Assembly: GCA_022774705.1 (NCBI GenBank)
Contig: JALFLM010000076.1
Coordinates: 1-64,000, forward strand
Direction of reading: 5' to 3'
Source of the DNA: Lachnospiraceae bacterium
Lineage (GTDB): Bacteria > Bacillota > Clostridia > Lachnospirales > Lachnospiraceae
Length of the DNA: 64,000 nt
Positions within the stretch are counted from its first letter, which is position 1. Each line of letters starts with the position of its first letter. The notes under the pieces were generated by a model. That model saw only the letters and a list, made by a program, of their open reading frames with translations. It made no database searches and was not told where the DNA came from. The position numbers were made by a program, and so were the translations under genes. This document shows, piece by piece, positions 41,568 through 50,825 of the stretch.

Positions 41568-42249
41568 ACGGATAGAACCGGCGGTCTTTCTGGAGCGTAC
41601 CAACCGTTTTGTGGCTGTTGTGGAGACGGCGCGGGGACGGGAACTGTGCCACGTGAAAAATACGGGAAGGTGCAGAGAGCTTCTTGTACCGGGAGCAGAG
41701 ATTTATGTACAGAGGAATGACAGGGACGGCAGGAAAACAAAGCTGGATCTGATCACTGTCCGTAAGGATGGGCATCTGGTCAATATCGACTCTCAGGTGC
41801 CCAATGACATGGCGGCAGAATGGGTTCTGAAAAGCGGATTTGTATCGCCGGAAGCTGTGGTGAAAAGGGAAAAAACCTATGGGAATTCCCGGTTTGACCT
41901 GTATATGGAAGACGGAAAGCGCCGGATTTTCATGGAGGTCAAGGGGGTAACGCTGGAGGAGGAGGGTGTCGCCCGCTTCCCGGATGCGCCTACGGAACGG
42001 GGAATCAAACATCTGAATGAACTGATGAAGGCCAGGGCGGATGGTTATGAAGCAGCAATCCTTTTTGTAATCCAGATGGATTATGTGAAGTATATGGAGC
42101 CTAATTACCGCACCCATGCAGCCTTTGGAGAAGTGCTGGAGCAGGCGGCGGCATCGGGAGTACAGGTAATGGCAATTGACTGCATGATTGAGGCAGATAG
42201 TATCTGTCCGGGGAAAATCATAAGTGTTAATCTGTTAAAAAAACATTAA
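41557..42249 (+). CDS. sfsA: SfsA family DNA/RNA-binding protein or nuclease
   Basis: A 230-residue protein of the sugar fermentation stimulation family. FLERTNRFVAVVE, HVKNTGRCRELLVPG, EKTYGNSRFDLY and IFMEVKGVTLEE with FPDAPTERGIKHL are the conserved family segments; the Asp and Glu residues form a PD-(D/E)xK-like site. E. coli SfsA stimulates maltose genes and binds DNA; nuclease activity has been proposed for the family. It overlaps the end of the TagF-like gene, so it is co-transcribed with the polymer locus, but no functional link is evident. Confidence 0.93.
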   Translation: MHYKRIEPAVFLERTNRFVAVVETARGRELCHVKNTGRCRELLVPGAEIYVQRNDRDGRKTKLDLITVRKDGHLVNIDSQVPNDMAAEWVLKSGFVSPEAVVKREKTYGNSRFDLYMEDGKRRIFMEVKGVTLEEEGVARFPDAPTERGIKHLNELMKARADGYEAAILFVIQMDYVKYMEPNYRTHAAFGEVLEQAAASGVQVMAIDCMIEADSICPGKIISVNLLKKH

Positions 42250-42295
42250 TAATGTATAAAAATAATATAAAATGTTACAAAAAATCAATTTTTCC

Positions 42296-42324
42296 TTGCA
42301 TGATTTTTATAATAAGAGTATGAT
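42296..42324 (+). promoter_or_regulatory. Promoter of the peptide ABC importer operon
   Basis: TTGCAT (42296-42301), 17-bp spacer, TATGAT (42319-42324). The leader holds two small hairpins (ATCCGG/GCCGGAT near 42355-42373 and CTGCAT/GTGCAG near 42390-42406). Confidence 0.7.
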
Positions 42325-42428
42325 ATAGCGTATCAGATTCGAAAGGGAACTGATATCCGGGTGGCTGCCGGATGATTTTAGAAAGAGACTGCATGGGGAG
42401 TGCAGGATCTTGGAAAGGAAAAGGGAAT

Positions 42429-44003
42429 ATGAAGAAGAAAATTTTAAGTATGCTTCTTGCCTGTGTGATGGTTGTCGGTCTGCTGGCCGGCTGCGGCGGC
42501 GGTAAGAAAGATGAAGGAACAGATGCCTCCAAAGAAGGTGCTTCCTCCGATGGCGCAGTTCTGGTTTACGCTCAGGGTGCTGATCCCCGCGGACTGGATC
42601 CCCATCTGGTAGATGATGGTGAATCTGCAAAGGTTACAATTCAGATTTACGAAGGCCTGCTTGAGTACGAAGAGACCACAACAGAACTGAGACCCTGTCT
42701 GGCAGAAGAGATGCCCACCGTTTCAGAGGACGGCCTGACCTACACATTCAAGCTTCGTCAGGGCGTTAAGTTCCATGACGGTACCGATTTCAATGCAGAA
42801 GCTGTCAAGTTCAACATTGAACGTCAGACAGTCAACAAGACAGAGGACATGCCTTACGCAGATTTCTGCTACAGCTATGTAGATCATGTGGAAGTTGTTG
42901 ATGATTACACAGTTAATATTGTGCTGAAGGAAAAGTATACACCTTTCCTGGCTAACATGGCTATGGTATTTGCCGGCCCCATGGTAAGCCCCACAGCATG
43001 TGAGAAATACAACAACAACCTGAATGAAAATCCCTGCGGTACAGGTCCTTACAAGTTCAATTCATGGAATAAGGATGAAAAGGTTGTTCTGGACAGAAAC
43101 GAAGACTACTGGGGCGAACCTGCAAAGTGCAAACAGGTTGTTATCAAGACAATCCCTGATGCATCTGCAAGAGTAACTGCTCTGGAAACAGGCGAAGTTG
43201 ATATCATTGACGGCATCGACCCCAACATGGTTGAACAGCTGCAGGCAAATTCCGATCTGCAGGTTAATCTGGATGAAGGTATGAACATCAACTACATGGC
43301 TTACAACACCGAGAGACTGACCGATCCCGAAGTACGCATCGCTCTTTCTCAGGCGATCAATGTAGATGAAATGGTTAAAGGACTGTATAACGGATTTGCT
43401 ACAAAGGCTGATTCCATTCTGCCCACCTTCCTGCCCGGTTACAGTGCAGATGTAAAGCAGGTTTCCTACGATCCTGAAGCTGCAAAGGCAACTCTGGCTG
43501 CAAAGGGTGTAACAAAGCTGTCTGTTATTACATATTCCAACCCGAGACCCTACAACACCGCTACAGGTAAAACTCTTGCTGAAACTGTTCAGGGTTATCT
43601 GAAAGAAGTCGGTGTAGAGTGCGATATCCAGACATTTGACTGGACAACATACAAGGATAAGGTTATGGCCGGTGACTACGACATCTGCTTCTACGGATGG
43701 AACGGTGATAACGGTGATGCCGATAACTTCCTGAACCTGCTCTGCGATGAGAATACAGCAATGAACGTTGCAAGACTGAAAGATGCAACCTACAACGAGA
43801 TGATTGCAAAAGCTGCTCAGACTCCCAACGGTGATGAGAGAAATGCCGCTTATGCAGATGCAGAAAAATACCTGGCAGGTATTGCTGCATGGCTGCCGAT
43901 TTCACATCAGCAGAACATTACTGCAAACAGAAAGAACATCAGCCACTTCGTATATCATCCTACAGCTACGGTTGATCTTGCGATTGTAGAAAAGGCTCAG
44001 TAA
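42429..44003 (+). CDS. Dipeptide/oligopeptide ABC transporter substrate-binding lipoprotein
   Basis: A 524-residue extracellular binding protein (SBP family 5). The lipobox is in VGLLAGCGGG (lipidated Cys near residue 22). Family segments include LVYAQGADPRGLDPH, IYEGLLEYEETTTEL, YTFKLRQGVKFHDG, NPCGTGPYKFNSW and MNINYMAYNTERLTDPEVR. It captures peptides (possibly nickel chelates or other oligomers, since specificity in this family is broad) and delivers them to the permease encoded downstream. A stable hairpin pair between this gene and dppB probably gives it higher expression than the rest of the operon. Confidence 0.92.
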   Translation: MKKKILSMLLACVMVVGLLAGCGGGKKDEGTDASKEGASSDGAVLVYAQGADPRGLDPHLVDDGESAKVTIQIYEGLLEYEETTTELRPCLAEEMPTVSEDGLTYTFKLRQGVKFHDGTDFNAEAVKFNIERQTVNKTEDMPYADFCYSYVDHVEVVDDYTVNIVLKEKYTPFLANMAMVFAGPMVSPTACEKYNNNLNENPCGTGPYKFNSWNKDEKVVLDRNEDYWGEPAKCKQVVIKTIPDASARVTALETGEVDIIDGIDPNMVEQLQANSDLQVNLDEGMNINYMAYNTERLTDPEVRIALSQAINVDEMVKGLYNGFATKADSILPTFLPGYSADVKQVSYDPEAAKATLAAKGVTKLSVITYSNPRPYNTATGKTLAETVQGYLKEVGVECDIQTFDWTTYKDKVMAGDYDICFYGWNGDNGDADNFLNLLCDENTAMNVARLKDATYNEMIAKAAQTPNGDERNAAYADAEKYLAGIAAWLPISHQQNITANRKNISHFVYHPTATVDLAIVEKAQ

Positions 44004-44038
44004 TTCAGAAGAATATTGGATCAAACTATGGTAGTCAG

Positions 44039-44065
44039 CGCCCCGGCAGTCCTTATGCCGGGGCG
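44039..44065 (+). terminator. Strong intercistronic hairpin after the binding-protein gene
   Basis: CGCCCCGGCA and TGCCGGGGCG form a perfect 10-bp stem. There is no strong T-tract, so it more likely stabilises the upstream mRNA or partially terminates. Confidence 0.7.
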
Positions 44066-44068
44066 TAT

Positions 44069-44109
44069 ACTTTAGTTTTCGACCATCTTCCCCGGTCGAA
44101 GGTTAAAGT
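44069..44109 (+). terminator. Second intercistronic hairpin
   Basis: ACTTTAG...TTCGACC pairs with GGTCGAA...TTAAAGT, giving a two-part stem directly after the first hairpin and before dppB. Confidence 0.6.
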
Positions 44110-44229
44110 ATTTATATTGTCCTGCGGGCATGTGTGGATTGATGCTCTGAGGGCAGTCAGGTCTATGCGTACCGGCATTCCCCATGGGGGATTCAGGACG
44201 CGGTCACAAATTGCGAAAGAGGTTATAAC

Positions 44230-45246
44230 ATGGCAAAGTATATCGTAAAACGGCTTTTAATGCTCATACCCGTGCTGCTGGGTGTATCATTTATCGTTTT
44301 CTTTCTGCTTAGAGTCTGTGCGCCCGACCCTGCACCGGTAGTTCTGGGTGAGCACGCAACGGAAGAATCGATGAATGAGTGGCGCGAAGTCAACGGGCTG
44401 AATGATTCCATTCCCGTACAGTATATTGAGTTTATCAAAGGTGCACTTACAGGTGATTTCGGCAATTCCTACTATTCCAAAACACCTGTTTTTGACGAAA
44501 TCATGAGCAGATTTCCCGCAACTGCCGAACTGGCTGTGGTAGCAATCATCATTGCATCCCTGCTGGGTATTCTTATAGGTGTGGGAACAGCGGTGAAGAA
44601 AAACAGTATTTTTGATAATATGGGTATGCTGTTCTGTCTGATGGGCGTATCGGTTCCCATCTTCTGGCTTGGTGTGCTGATGCAGATCCTGTTTGCAAAG
44701 GAACTGAGCCTGCTGCCCGTTTCCGGAGCAACTTCAGGCTCTATTATTCTGGATAAAGTAACAGGTTCCTATCTGATCGATGCCATTCTCAGCGGCAGCG
44801 GAGATTATGTAAGAGATGTTATCCTGCATATGATTCTTCCGGCTTTTACCCTGGCATTCTATACCCTGGCAATTATTTCACGTATGACACGTTCCTCCAT
44901 GCTGGATACGCTGAACCAGGATTATATCCGCACTGCCCGCGCAAAAGGTATCGGTGAAGGCAGAGTCATCGGCAAGCACGCACTGCGCAATGCCATGATG
45001 CCCATTGTCACCGTTATCGGTCTGCAGTTTGGTTCTCTGCTGGGCGGTGCCGTGCTGACAGAAACGGTTTACGGCTGGCCCGGTATTGGCAAATATCTGG
45101 TAGAATGTGCACAGAAATCCGATTTTCCTGTGGTTCAGGCATCTGTTTTAATGATTGCGACTATTTTCGTAATCCTTAATCTGATTGTGGATATTATCTA
45201 TGCATTCCTGGATCCCCGGATTTCCTACGGAAGAAAGGATAACTGA
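44230..45246 (+). CDS. dppB: Peptide ABC transporter permease, DppB-type
   Basis: A 338-residue membrane permease with six helices. The N-terminal KYIVKRLLMLIPVLLGVSFI and the later PVQYIEFIKGALTGDFGNSY are typical of DppB/OppB. The cytoplasmic EAA loop that docks on the ATPases reads DYIRTARAKGIGEGRVIGKH. Paired with the DppC-type permease, its gene starting 1 bp after this stop codon, it forms the membrane channel. Confidence 0.93.
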   Translation: MAKYIVKRLLMLIPVLLGVSFIVFFLLRVCAPDPAPVVLGEHATEESMNEWREVNGLNDSIPVQYIEFIKGALTGDFGNSYYSKTPVFDEIMSRFPATAELAVVAIIIASLLGILIGVGTAVKKNSIFDNMGMLFCLMGVSVPIFWLGVLMQILFAKELSLLPVSGATSGSIILDKVTGSYLIDAILSGSGDYVRDVILHMILPAFTLAFYTLAIISRMTRSSMLDTLNQDYIRTARAKGIGEGRVIGKHALRNAMMPIVTVIGLQFGSLLGGAVLTETVYGWPGIGKYLVECAQKSDFPVVQASVLMIATIFVILNLIVDIIYAFLDPRISYGRKDN

Positions 45247-45247
45247 T

Positions 45248-46162
45248 ATGGAAAATAATATGAAACAGACTTTGGATAATCATGAAAATATAAATCAGAC
45301 AGATGTTAAAGTGGAAAAGCCGGAATCCCAGCTTCACATGATGTGGAGTGCCCTGAAGCAGAACAGGATGGCGGTTGCAGGTATGATTTTTATTATTCTG
45401 CTGGTTGTCATAGCATTTATCGGCGATTTCATTGCTCCCTGTGATCCTACCGCTATTGATATGGGGGCGGCAAAACAGGGACCGTCCCTTCAGCATTTTT
45501 TCGGAACGGATATTCAGGGGCGTGATATCTTCTCCCGTGTACTTTCCGGTACGAAATACTCTCTGCTGGTGGGCGTGTGCGCCGTTGCCTTTTCTCTTGC
45601 CATCGGTACGGTGCTGGGTGCTTTTGCCGGATATTTCGGCGGTATTCTTGATGCGGTTATCATGAGATGCATGGATATCATGCTTTCAATCCCCTCCATT
45701 CTGCTGGCGATTACACTGATGGCTGCTTTCGGACAGGGCCTTGACAAGGCAATCGTCGCAATCGGTATTGTATCGATTCCCGAATATGCCCGTATCGTCA
45801 GAAGCTCCATCCTGTCCGTCAAGGAGAATGATTATGTGGCCGCTGCCCGCGTCATCGGCAATAAGGACGGCAGAATCATTTTCAAGCATATTCTGCCCAA
45901 CGTGGTTTCCTCCATCGTTGTACGTGCAACACTGGGAATTTCCACGGCGATTCTGGATATTGCAGCTCTGGGCTTTTTAGGACTGGGTGTAAAACCGCCC
46001 ACACCGGAGTGGGGCACCATGCTGGGTGATGCAAGGACCTATATTCTGTCCATGCCGCACATGATCATTTTCCCCGGTATTGCGATTTCCGTTACTGTAC
46101 TTGCATTTAACCTGTTTGGTGATGGTCTGCGTGACGCGCTGGATCCGAAGGCAAGAAGCTAA
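45248..46162 (+). CDS. dppC: Peptide ABC transporter permease, DppC-type
   Basis: A 304-residue permease. An N-terminal cytoplasmic tail (about 40 residues) precedes the first helix ([20 protein letters not shown]). The DppC/OppC signatures [18 protein letters not shown] and the EAA loop [20 protein letters not shown] are present, with [20 protein letters not shown] near residue 245. The ATG at 45248 follows the dppB stop by one base, so the two permeases are translationally coupled. Confidence 0.93.
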   Translation: MENNMKQTLDNHENINQTDVKVEKPESQLHMMWSALKQNRMAVAGMIFIILLVVIAFIGDFIAPCDPTAIDMGAAKQGPSLQHFFGTDIQGRDIFSRVLSGTKYSLLVGVCAVAFSLAIGTVLGAFAGYFGGILDAVIMRCMDIMLSIPSILLAITLMAAFGQGLDKAIVAIGIVSIPEYARIVRSSILSVKENDYVAAARVIGNKDGRIIFKHILPNVVSSIVVRATLGISTAILDIAALGFLGLGVKPPTPEWGTMLGDARTYILSMPHMIIFPGIAISVTVLAFNLFGDGLRDALDPKARS

Positions 46163-46175
46163 GGGGGGAAGAGAT

Positions 46176-47153
46176 ATGTTATTAGAGGTTAATAATTTAA
46201 AAACAGAGTTCAAGGTAAAGCGCGGTATTGTTAACGCGGTTAACAATGCGAGTTTTTCTGTAGATAAAGGTGAGATCCTGGCTATTGTGGGTGAATCCGG
46301 TTCCGGTAAATCGGTTACTTCTCTGTCGGTTATGGGTCTGATCCGCAAACCGGGGCGTGTTGTAAACGGTTCCATTCTGTTCGACGGTGAGGAACTGAGT
46401 ACAAAAACCCCTAAAGAGATGGATAAGATCCGCGGTGATAAAATTTCCATGATCTTCCAGGAGCCTATGACTTCCCTGAATCCCGTTTACCGGGTGGGAG
46501 ATCAGATCGTTGAGTCGATTCTTACCCACACGAAGATGAATAAAAAAGAAGCCAGAGCTCATGCAATTGAGATGCTCAGACTGGTGGGAATTCCTTCCCC
46601 TGAACATCGTGTTGATGATTATCCTCATCAGATGAGCGGTGGTATGCGCCAGCGTGTTATGATTGCCATGGCACTGGCCTGCGATCCGGAGCTGCTGATT
46701 GCCGATGAGCCTACCACGGCTCTGGATGTTACGATTCAGGCACAGATTCTTGATCTGATCAAACGCCTGCGTGACGAGATCGGGATGGCGGTTATGCTGA
46801 TCACCCATGATCTGGGCGTTGTGGCGGAGACAGCGGACAGGGTTGTTGTTATGTATTGCGGACGGGTGGTGGAGCAGGCCGATGTGAAGGAACTGTTCAC
46901 CAGGCCTCTGCATCCATACACACAGGGACTTCTTGCTTCTATTCCAAAAATGGATGAAGATCGGGAACGGCTTTATATGATCAGGGGCATGGTACCCGAT
47001 CCCACACAGCTTCCTGCGGGCTGCTCTTTTGCTGACCGCTGCGATAAATGCAGTGCCCGATGCAAAGAGGCAATGCCTGCACTGACGGAACGGGAAGACG
47101 GCCGCAGGGTACGCTGCTTCTTATACAGTGATAAAGTGGAGGGGGAAGAATAA
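46176..47153 (+). CDS. dppD: Peptide ABC transporter ATP-binding protein, DppD-type
   Basis: A 325-residue ATPase. Walker [12 protein letters not shown] is near residue 39, the signature [15 protein letters not shown] near 150, Walker [15 protein letters not shown] and the switch histidine in LITHDLGV follow. The C-terminal oligopeptide-family extension has the cysteine-rich [14 protein letters not shown], an iron-sulfur or zinc-like motif. GGGGGGAAG precedes the ATG. It shares one base with the dppF start codon. Confidence 0.94.
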   Translation: MLLEVNNLKTEFKVKRGIVNAVNNASFSVDKGEILAIVGESGSGKSVTSLSVMGLIRKPGRVVNGSILFDGEELSTKTPKEMDKIRGDKISMIFQEPMTSLNPVYRVGDQIVESILTHTKMNKKEARAHAIEMLRLVGIPSPEHRVDDYPHQMSGGMRQRVMIAMALACDPELLIADEPTTALDVTIQAQILDLIKRLRDEIGMAVMLITHDLGVVAETADRVVVMYCGRVVEQADVKELFTRPLHPYTQGLLASIPKMDEDRERLYMIRGMVPDPTQLPAGCSFADRCDKCSARCKEAMPALTEREDGRRVRCFLYSDKVEGEE

Positions 47154-48154
47154 TGGCAGAAATGACAGCAAATACAAAAGAAGAAAAAGAAGTGTTACTG
47201 GAAGTCAAAGATCTGACCAAATATTTCACAGTAGAAAAGAATCTGCTGGGAAAACCCACCTCCGTTCTGAAAGCGGTAGACGATGTCTCATTTAAGATCT
47301 ATAAAGGGGAATGTCTGGGTCTGGTCGGGGAATCGGGCTGCGGCAAATCAACTATCGGCAAGATGCTGGTCAACCTTTACAAGCCCACATCAGGACAGAT
47401 CTTTTTTGAGGGAAAAGAACTTACTGCGATGAAAGCCGGAGAACGCCGCGAATACTGTAAGGATATTCAGCTGATCTTTCAGGATCCCTATGCCTCTCTG
47501 AATCCCCGTATGACCATCGGCGATATCATTGCGGAGCCGATGATCATCAACAACCTGGTTCCGAAGGATCAGGTGGAAAAGCGGGTGAATTACCTGCTGA
47601 ACTGTGTGGGACTTGCCAACCATCAGAGAAACCGTTATCCTCATGAGTTTTCCGGCGGTCAGAGACAGCGTGTGGGCATTGCCCGGGCGCTGGCTGTCAA
47701 TCCCAAACTGATCGTCTGCGATGAACCGGTATCCGCACTGGATGTTTCCATTCAGGCCCAGGTGCTGAACCTGCTGGATGACCTGAAGGATGAATTCGGA
47801 CTTACGTATCTGTTCATTGCTCACGGGCTGAACGTGGTAAAACATATCAGCGACAGGGTAGGTGTTATGTATCTGGGTAAAATCATGGAGATGGCAGAGA
47901 AGAATGAACTTTACAATCATCCCACCAACCCCTATACGCAGGCCCTGCTTTCCGCAATTCCCACAACAGATGTGAATTCGAAAAAGGAGAGAATTATCCT
48001 GACAGGGGACGTGCCTACGCCAATCGATCCGAAACCGGGCTGCCGTTTCTATCCCCGGTGCTTCCGCAGATGTGATGAATGTCAGAACTACGATTCAAAG
48101 CTGATCGACACAGGCAGCGGACATATGGTAGCATGCTGTCTGCTGGAACATTAA
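47153..48154 (+). CDS. dppF: Peptide ABC transporter ATP-binding protein, DppF-type
   Basis: A 333-residue ATPase, partner of DppD. Walker A is GESGCGKSTIGK, the signature FSGGQRQRVGIARALA, Walker B LIVCDEPVSALDVS, and the switch region LFIAHGLNVV, in which Gly replaces the more usual Asp. The C-terminal CRFYPRCFRRCDECQ cysteine cluster matches the oligopeptide-family extension. It is the last gene of the operon and is followed by a terminator. Confidence 0.94.
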   Translation: MAEMTANTKEEKEVLLEVKDLTKYFTVEKNLLGKPTSVLKAVDDVSFKIYKGECLGLVGESGCGKSTIGKMLVNLYKPTSGQIFFEGKELTAMKAGERREYCKDIQLIFQDPYASLNPRMTIGDIIAEPMIINNLVPKDQVEKRVNYLLNCVGLANHQRNRYPHEFSGGQRQRVGIARALAVNPKLIVCDEPVSALDVSIQAQVLNLLDDLKDEFGLTYLFIAHGLNVVKHISDRVGVMYLGKIMEMAEKNELYNHPTNPYTQALLSAIPTTDVNSKKERIILTGDVPTPIDPKPGCRFYPRCFRRCDECQNYDSKLIDTGSGHMVACCLLEH

Positions 48155-48186
48155 AAAGAGCATACACGAATCACAGACATGAGATA

Positions 48187-48229
48187 CAGGAACCGGACTG
48201 CAGACAAAACTGCCCGGCTCCTGTTTTTT
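48187..48229 (+). terminator. Rho-independent terminator of the peptide importer operon
   Basis: CAGGAACCGG pairs with CCGGCTCCTG around a 17-20 nt loop, followed by six T. Confidence 0.85.
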
Positions 48230-48362
48230 CCATTTATACGAATTTGCTCTGGAAAAACATAAAAGTTGTGGTAAGATATCATTGATGGATAATCAGGCGC
48301 GGAGCGTGAAATGCGGACATTTGACGCCTTCATCATTATTATAAGAAAGAAGTAGTACAATC

Positions 48363-49499
48363 ATGAGACAGGATTTGAGAAGTTATGTGACCGTGGATCT
48401 GGATGCCATTGCGGATAATATCAGCGCTGTGAAAAACTGTATCGAGCCGGATGTGAAGGTGATGGCGGTGATTAAGACAGATGGTTACGGACATGGTGCT
48501 GTGGAAATCGGAAAGTATCTGAAGGATGATGTGGATTATTATGCGACAGCCACTGTGGATGAAGCGGTGGAGCTTCGTCAGGCGGGGCTTGAGCTGCCCG
48601 TTCTGATACTGGGATATACCATGAAAGCACAGTATCCGAAGCTGGTGGAGTATGATATCACTCAGACCATCTTCAATCAGCAGGATGCTGAAACACTGGG
48701 AAAAACGGCGATTTCCATGGGGAAGCAGGCAAAAATTCATATTGCTCTGGATACGGGTATGGGGCGCATCGGCTTTGTGCCGAATGAGGAAAGTGCGGAT
48801 GTGGTCAAACAGATTGCGGAAATTCCCGGTATTGAACTGGAAGGAATGTTTACTCATTTTTCCACGGCTGATGAGACGGATAAAACCTACACCAGGCTGC
48901 AGATGGACCGCTATGATGCTTTTGTCAGGCTGCTGGAGGAGCGGGGCGTGGAGATTCCTCTGAGGCACATGTGCAACAGTGCGGGAATCATGGAATTTGA
49001 TCACCACCGTTATCAGATGGTCCGTTCGGGAATTATAACCTACGGTCTCTATCCATCTGAGGAGGTTGTAAAGGAAAACCTGCCGCTGAAACCGGCTCTG
49101 GAGTGGAAAGCACACGTGGTTCATGTGAAAACAGCAGGTCCGGGCCTGGGAATAAGCTACGGAAAAACCTTCGTTACAACAGCTCCCGAGACGAAGATTG
49201 CCACCATCAATGTTGGCTATGGGGACGGCTATCCCAGAAATCTCTCCAATAAAGGCCGTGTACTGATTCACGGAAAACCGGCGCCCATCATTGGCCGTGT
49301 GTGCATGGATCAGTTCATGGTGGATATAACCGGCAGGGACGATGTAAAGGTTGAAGACGAAGTAACCCTCATCGGCCGCGACGGAGAAGAATTTATCTCC
49401 GTGGAAGAAGCGGCTGCAGCGGCAGGTACATTCAATTATGAATTTGTCTGCGATATCAACAAGCGGGTTCCCCGGATCTATAAAGGCAAACAGCTGTAA
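48363..49499 (+). CDS. alr: Alanine racemase
   Basis: Interconverts L- and D-alanine for peptidoglycan. The 378-residue PLP enzyme has the lysine in AVIKTDGYGHG (K near residue 38), the D-TGMGR segment (IHIALDTGMGRIG) and the second catalytic Tyr in GISYGKTFVT near residue 263. INVGYGDGYPR and GRVCMDQFMVD complete the C-terminal domain. Fold type III length is normal, with no membrane domain as in VanT. It is monocistronic or co-transcribed with the nitroreductase gene 53 bp downstream. Confidence 0.96.
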   Translation: MRQDLRSYVTVDLDAIADNISAVKNCIEPDVKVMAVIKTDGYGHGAVEIGKYLKDDVDYYATATVDEAVELRQAGLELPVLILGYTMKAQYPKLVEYDITQTIFNQQDAETLGKTAISMGKQAKIHIALDTGMGRIGFVPNEESADVVKQIAEIPGIELEGMFTHFSTADETDKTYTRLQMDRYDAFVRLLEERGVEIPLRHMCNSAGIMEFDHHRYQMVRSGIITYGLYPSEEVVKENLPLKPALEWKAHVVHVKTAGPGLGISYGKTFVTTAPETKIATINVGYGDGYPRNLSNKGRVLIHGKPAPIIGRVCMDQFMVDITGRDDVKVEDEVTLIGRDGEEFISVEEAAAAAGTFNYEFVCDINKRVPRIYKGKQL

Positions 49500-49552
49500 A
49501 AAGGACAGATAGCAGATTTTAAATATTATAAATATAGAAGGAGAAAATTGAT

Positions 49553-50071
49553 ATGAATGATTTTGTAAAAACCTTACTGACAAGAAGAAGTGTGCGGGCA
49601 TTTAAGCCGGATCCGATTTCCAGAGAGGATCTGGAAACACTGATGGAAGCTGCGGCATATGCGCCCAGCGGTATGAACCGCCAGACCTGGGAATTCACTG
49701 CAGTAGCCAATCCGGAAAAGATTCAGCAGCTGGCTGCTCTGATCCGGGAGGAACTGGGCCGGGAACAGTATGATATGTACCGTCCTGCTGCACTGATCAT
49801 TCCCTCCAACCGAAAGGACTCTCCCTTCGGAAGAGAAGACAATGCCTGTGCCCTGGAAAATATCTTTCTGGCAGCTCATTCCATGGGAATCGGCTCCGTA
49901 TGGATCAATCAGCTGCAGGGAATCAGCGACAGGCCGGCAATCCGTAAATTCCTGACAGAGCTTGGAATTCCGGAGGATCATGTGGTTTACGGCATGGCAG
50001 CTCTGGGCTATGCGGCAAAAGTTTCTGCTTCCGATGTGAAAAAGACTGCCGTAAGACGGATCGTGGAATAA
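49553..50071 (+). CDS. Nitroreductase family flavoprotein
   Basis: A 172-residue FMN-dependent oxidoreductase. TRRSVRAFKPDPISREDLE, AAAYAPSGMNRQTWEF and the C-terminal EDHVVYGMAALGYAA are characteristic of the short nitroreductases, which lack the usual insertion. It probably reduces quinones, flavins or nitro compounds in the cytoplasm; the substrate is unknown. AAGGAG precedes the ATG. Confidence 0.92.
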   Translation: MNDFVKTLLTRRSVRAFKPDPISREDLETLMEAAAYAPSGMNRQTWEFTAVANPEKIQQLAALIREELGREQYDMYRPAALIIPSNRKDSPFGREDNACALENIFLAAHSMGIGSVWINQLQGISDRPAIRKFLTELGIPEDHVVYGMAALGYAAKVSASDVKKTAVRRIVE

Positions 50072-50164
50072 AGGCAGATCGTAAATAGAGGCAGATCGTG
50101 AAAACAGACTGCGGAGTAAAGCCGGGTTCAGGGAAAACCGGATGCGGAGTAATGACAGAACATA

Positions 50165-50644
50165 ATGGCAGAGAACAGAAAAAAGACAGAAAACAGAAAA
50201 AGGCCGGTTATCTTTGCGGTATCAGGCTATAAAAACAGCGGAAAAACGACACTGACGGTAAAACTGGTAGAACGTCTTACCGGGCAGGGATACCGTGTGG
50301 CGACCATCAAGCATGACGGGCATGATTTTGAGCCGGATGTACCCGGAACGGACAGTTACCGGCACAGAAAGGCCGGTGCCTGCGGATGCGCCGTATTTTC
50401 CGATCATCGGTGGATGGTAATCCGGGAACAGCCGGAAACAAAGGAAGATCGCCTGGATGAAAACGATCTGATCCGGCTGTTTCCCGATGTGGACATCATC
50501 CTTCTGGAAGGATTCAAACACAGCAGCTGGCCGAAGTACTTCTGCCGGTATCCGGAAGAGATACCGGATGAGGGGAAGGCGTTGGAGAAGATTCTTGAGG
50601 AAATCGAAAAAGGAGAACTGTGGGAAGAAGGAAATGTATTCTGA
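50165..50644 (+). CDS. mobB: Molybdopterin-guanine dinucleotide biosynthesis protein B
   Basis: A 159-residue P-loop GTPase-like protein. VSGYKNSGKTTLTVKLVERL is the Walker A region, VATIKHDGHDFEPDVPGTDSYRHRKAGA the family signature (shown here in part), and IILLEGFKHSSWPK the Walker B segment. MobB assists attachment of GMP to molybdopterin. No mobA, moeA or molybdoenzyme gene is in the window. Upstream (50073-50160) short sequences are duplicated: GGCAGATCGT and TGCGGAGTAA each occur twice. Confidence 0.92.
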   Translation: MAENRKKTENRKRPVIFAVSGYKNSGKTTLTVKLVERLTGQGYRVATIKHDGHDFEPDVPGTDSYRHRKAGACGCAVFSDHRWMVIREQPETKEDRLDENDLIRLFPDVDIILLEGFKHSSWPKYFCRYPEEIPDEGKALEKILEEIEKGELWEEGNVF

Positions 50645-50651
50645 ATTTACA

Positions 50652-50680
50652 TTTACAAAAGCGGTAAAGTATGGTATGCT
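50652..50680 (+). promoter_or_regulatory. Probable promoter of the SH3-C39-like gene
   Basis: TTTACA (50652-50657), 17-bp spacer, TATGCT (50675-50680), starting a leader of about 140 nt. Confidence 0.6.
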
Positions 50681-50763
50681 ATTTGAACAAAAAAGAGAGA
50701 AAAAATGTACTCTAATTTAATAAAATAACTATAGATTTAATAATTTGAAATGCATTCTGTAAT

Positions 50764-50786
50764 GATTCCCTTAGGGAATCGTTTTA
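50764..50786 (+). terminator. Small hairpin in the leader of the SH3-C39-like gene
   Basis: GATTCCC and GGAATC around TTAG, followed by GTTTTAT. It may end mobB transcripts or act as a leader structure for the downstream gene. Confidence 0.45.
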
Positions 50787-50825
50787 TATTTTAATAGAAT
50801 ATGAAAGGTGAAGCAATGTGAAAAG

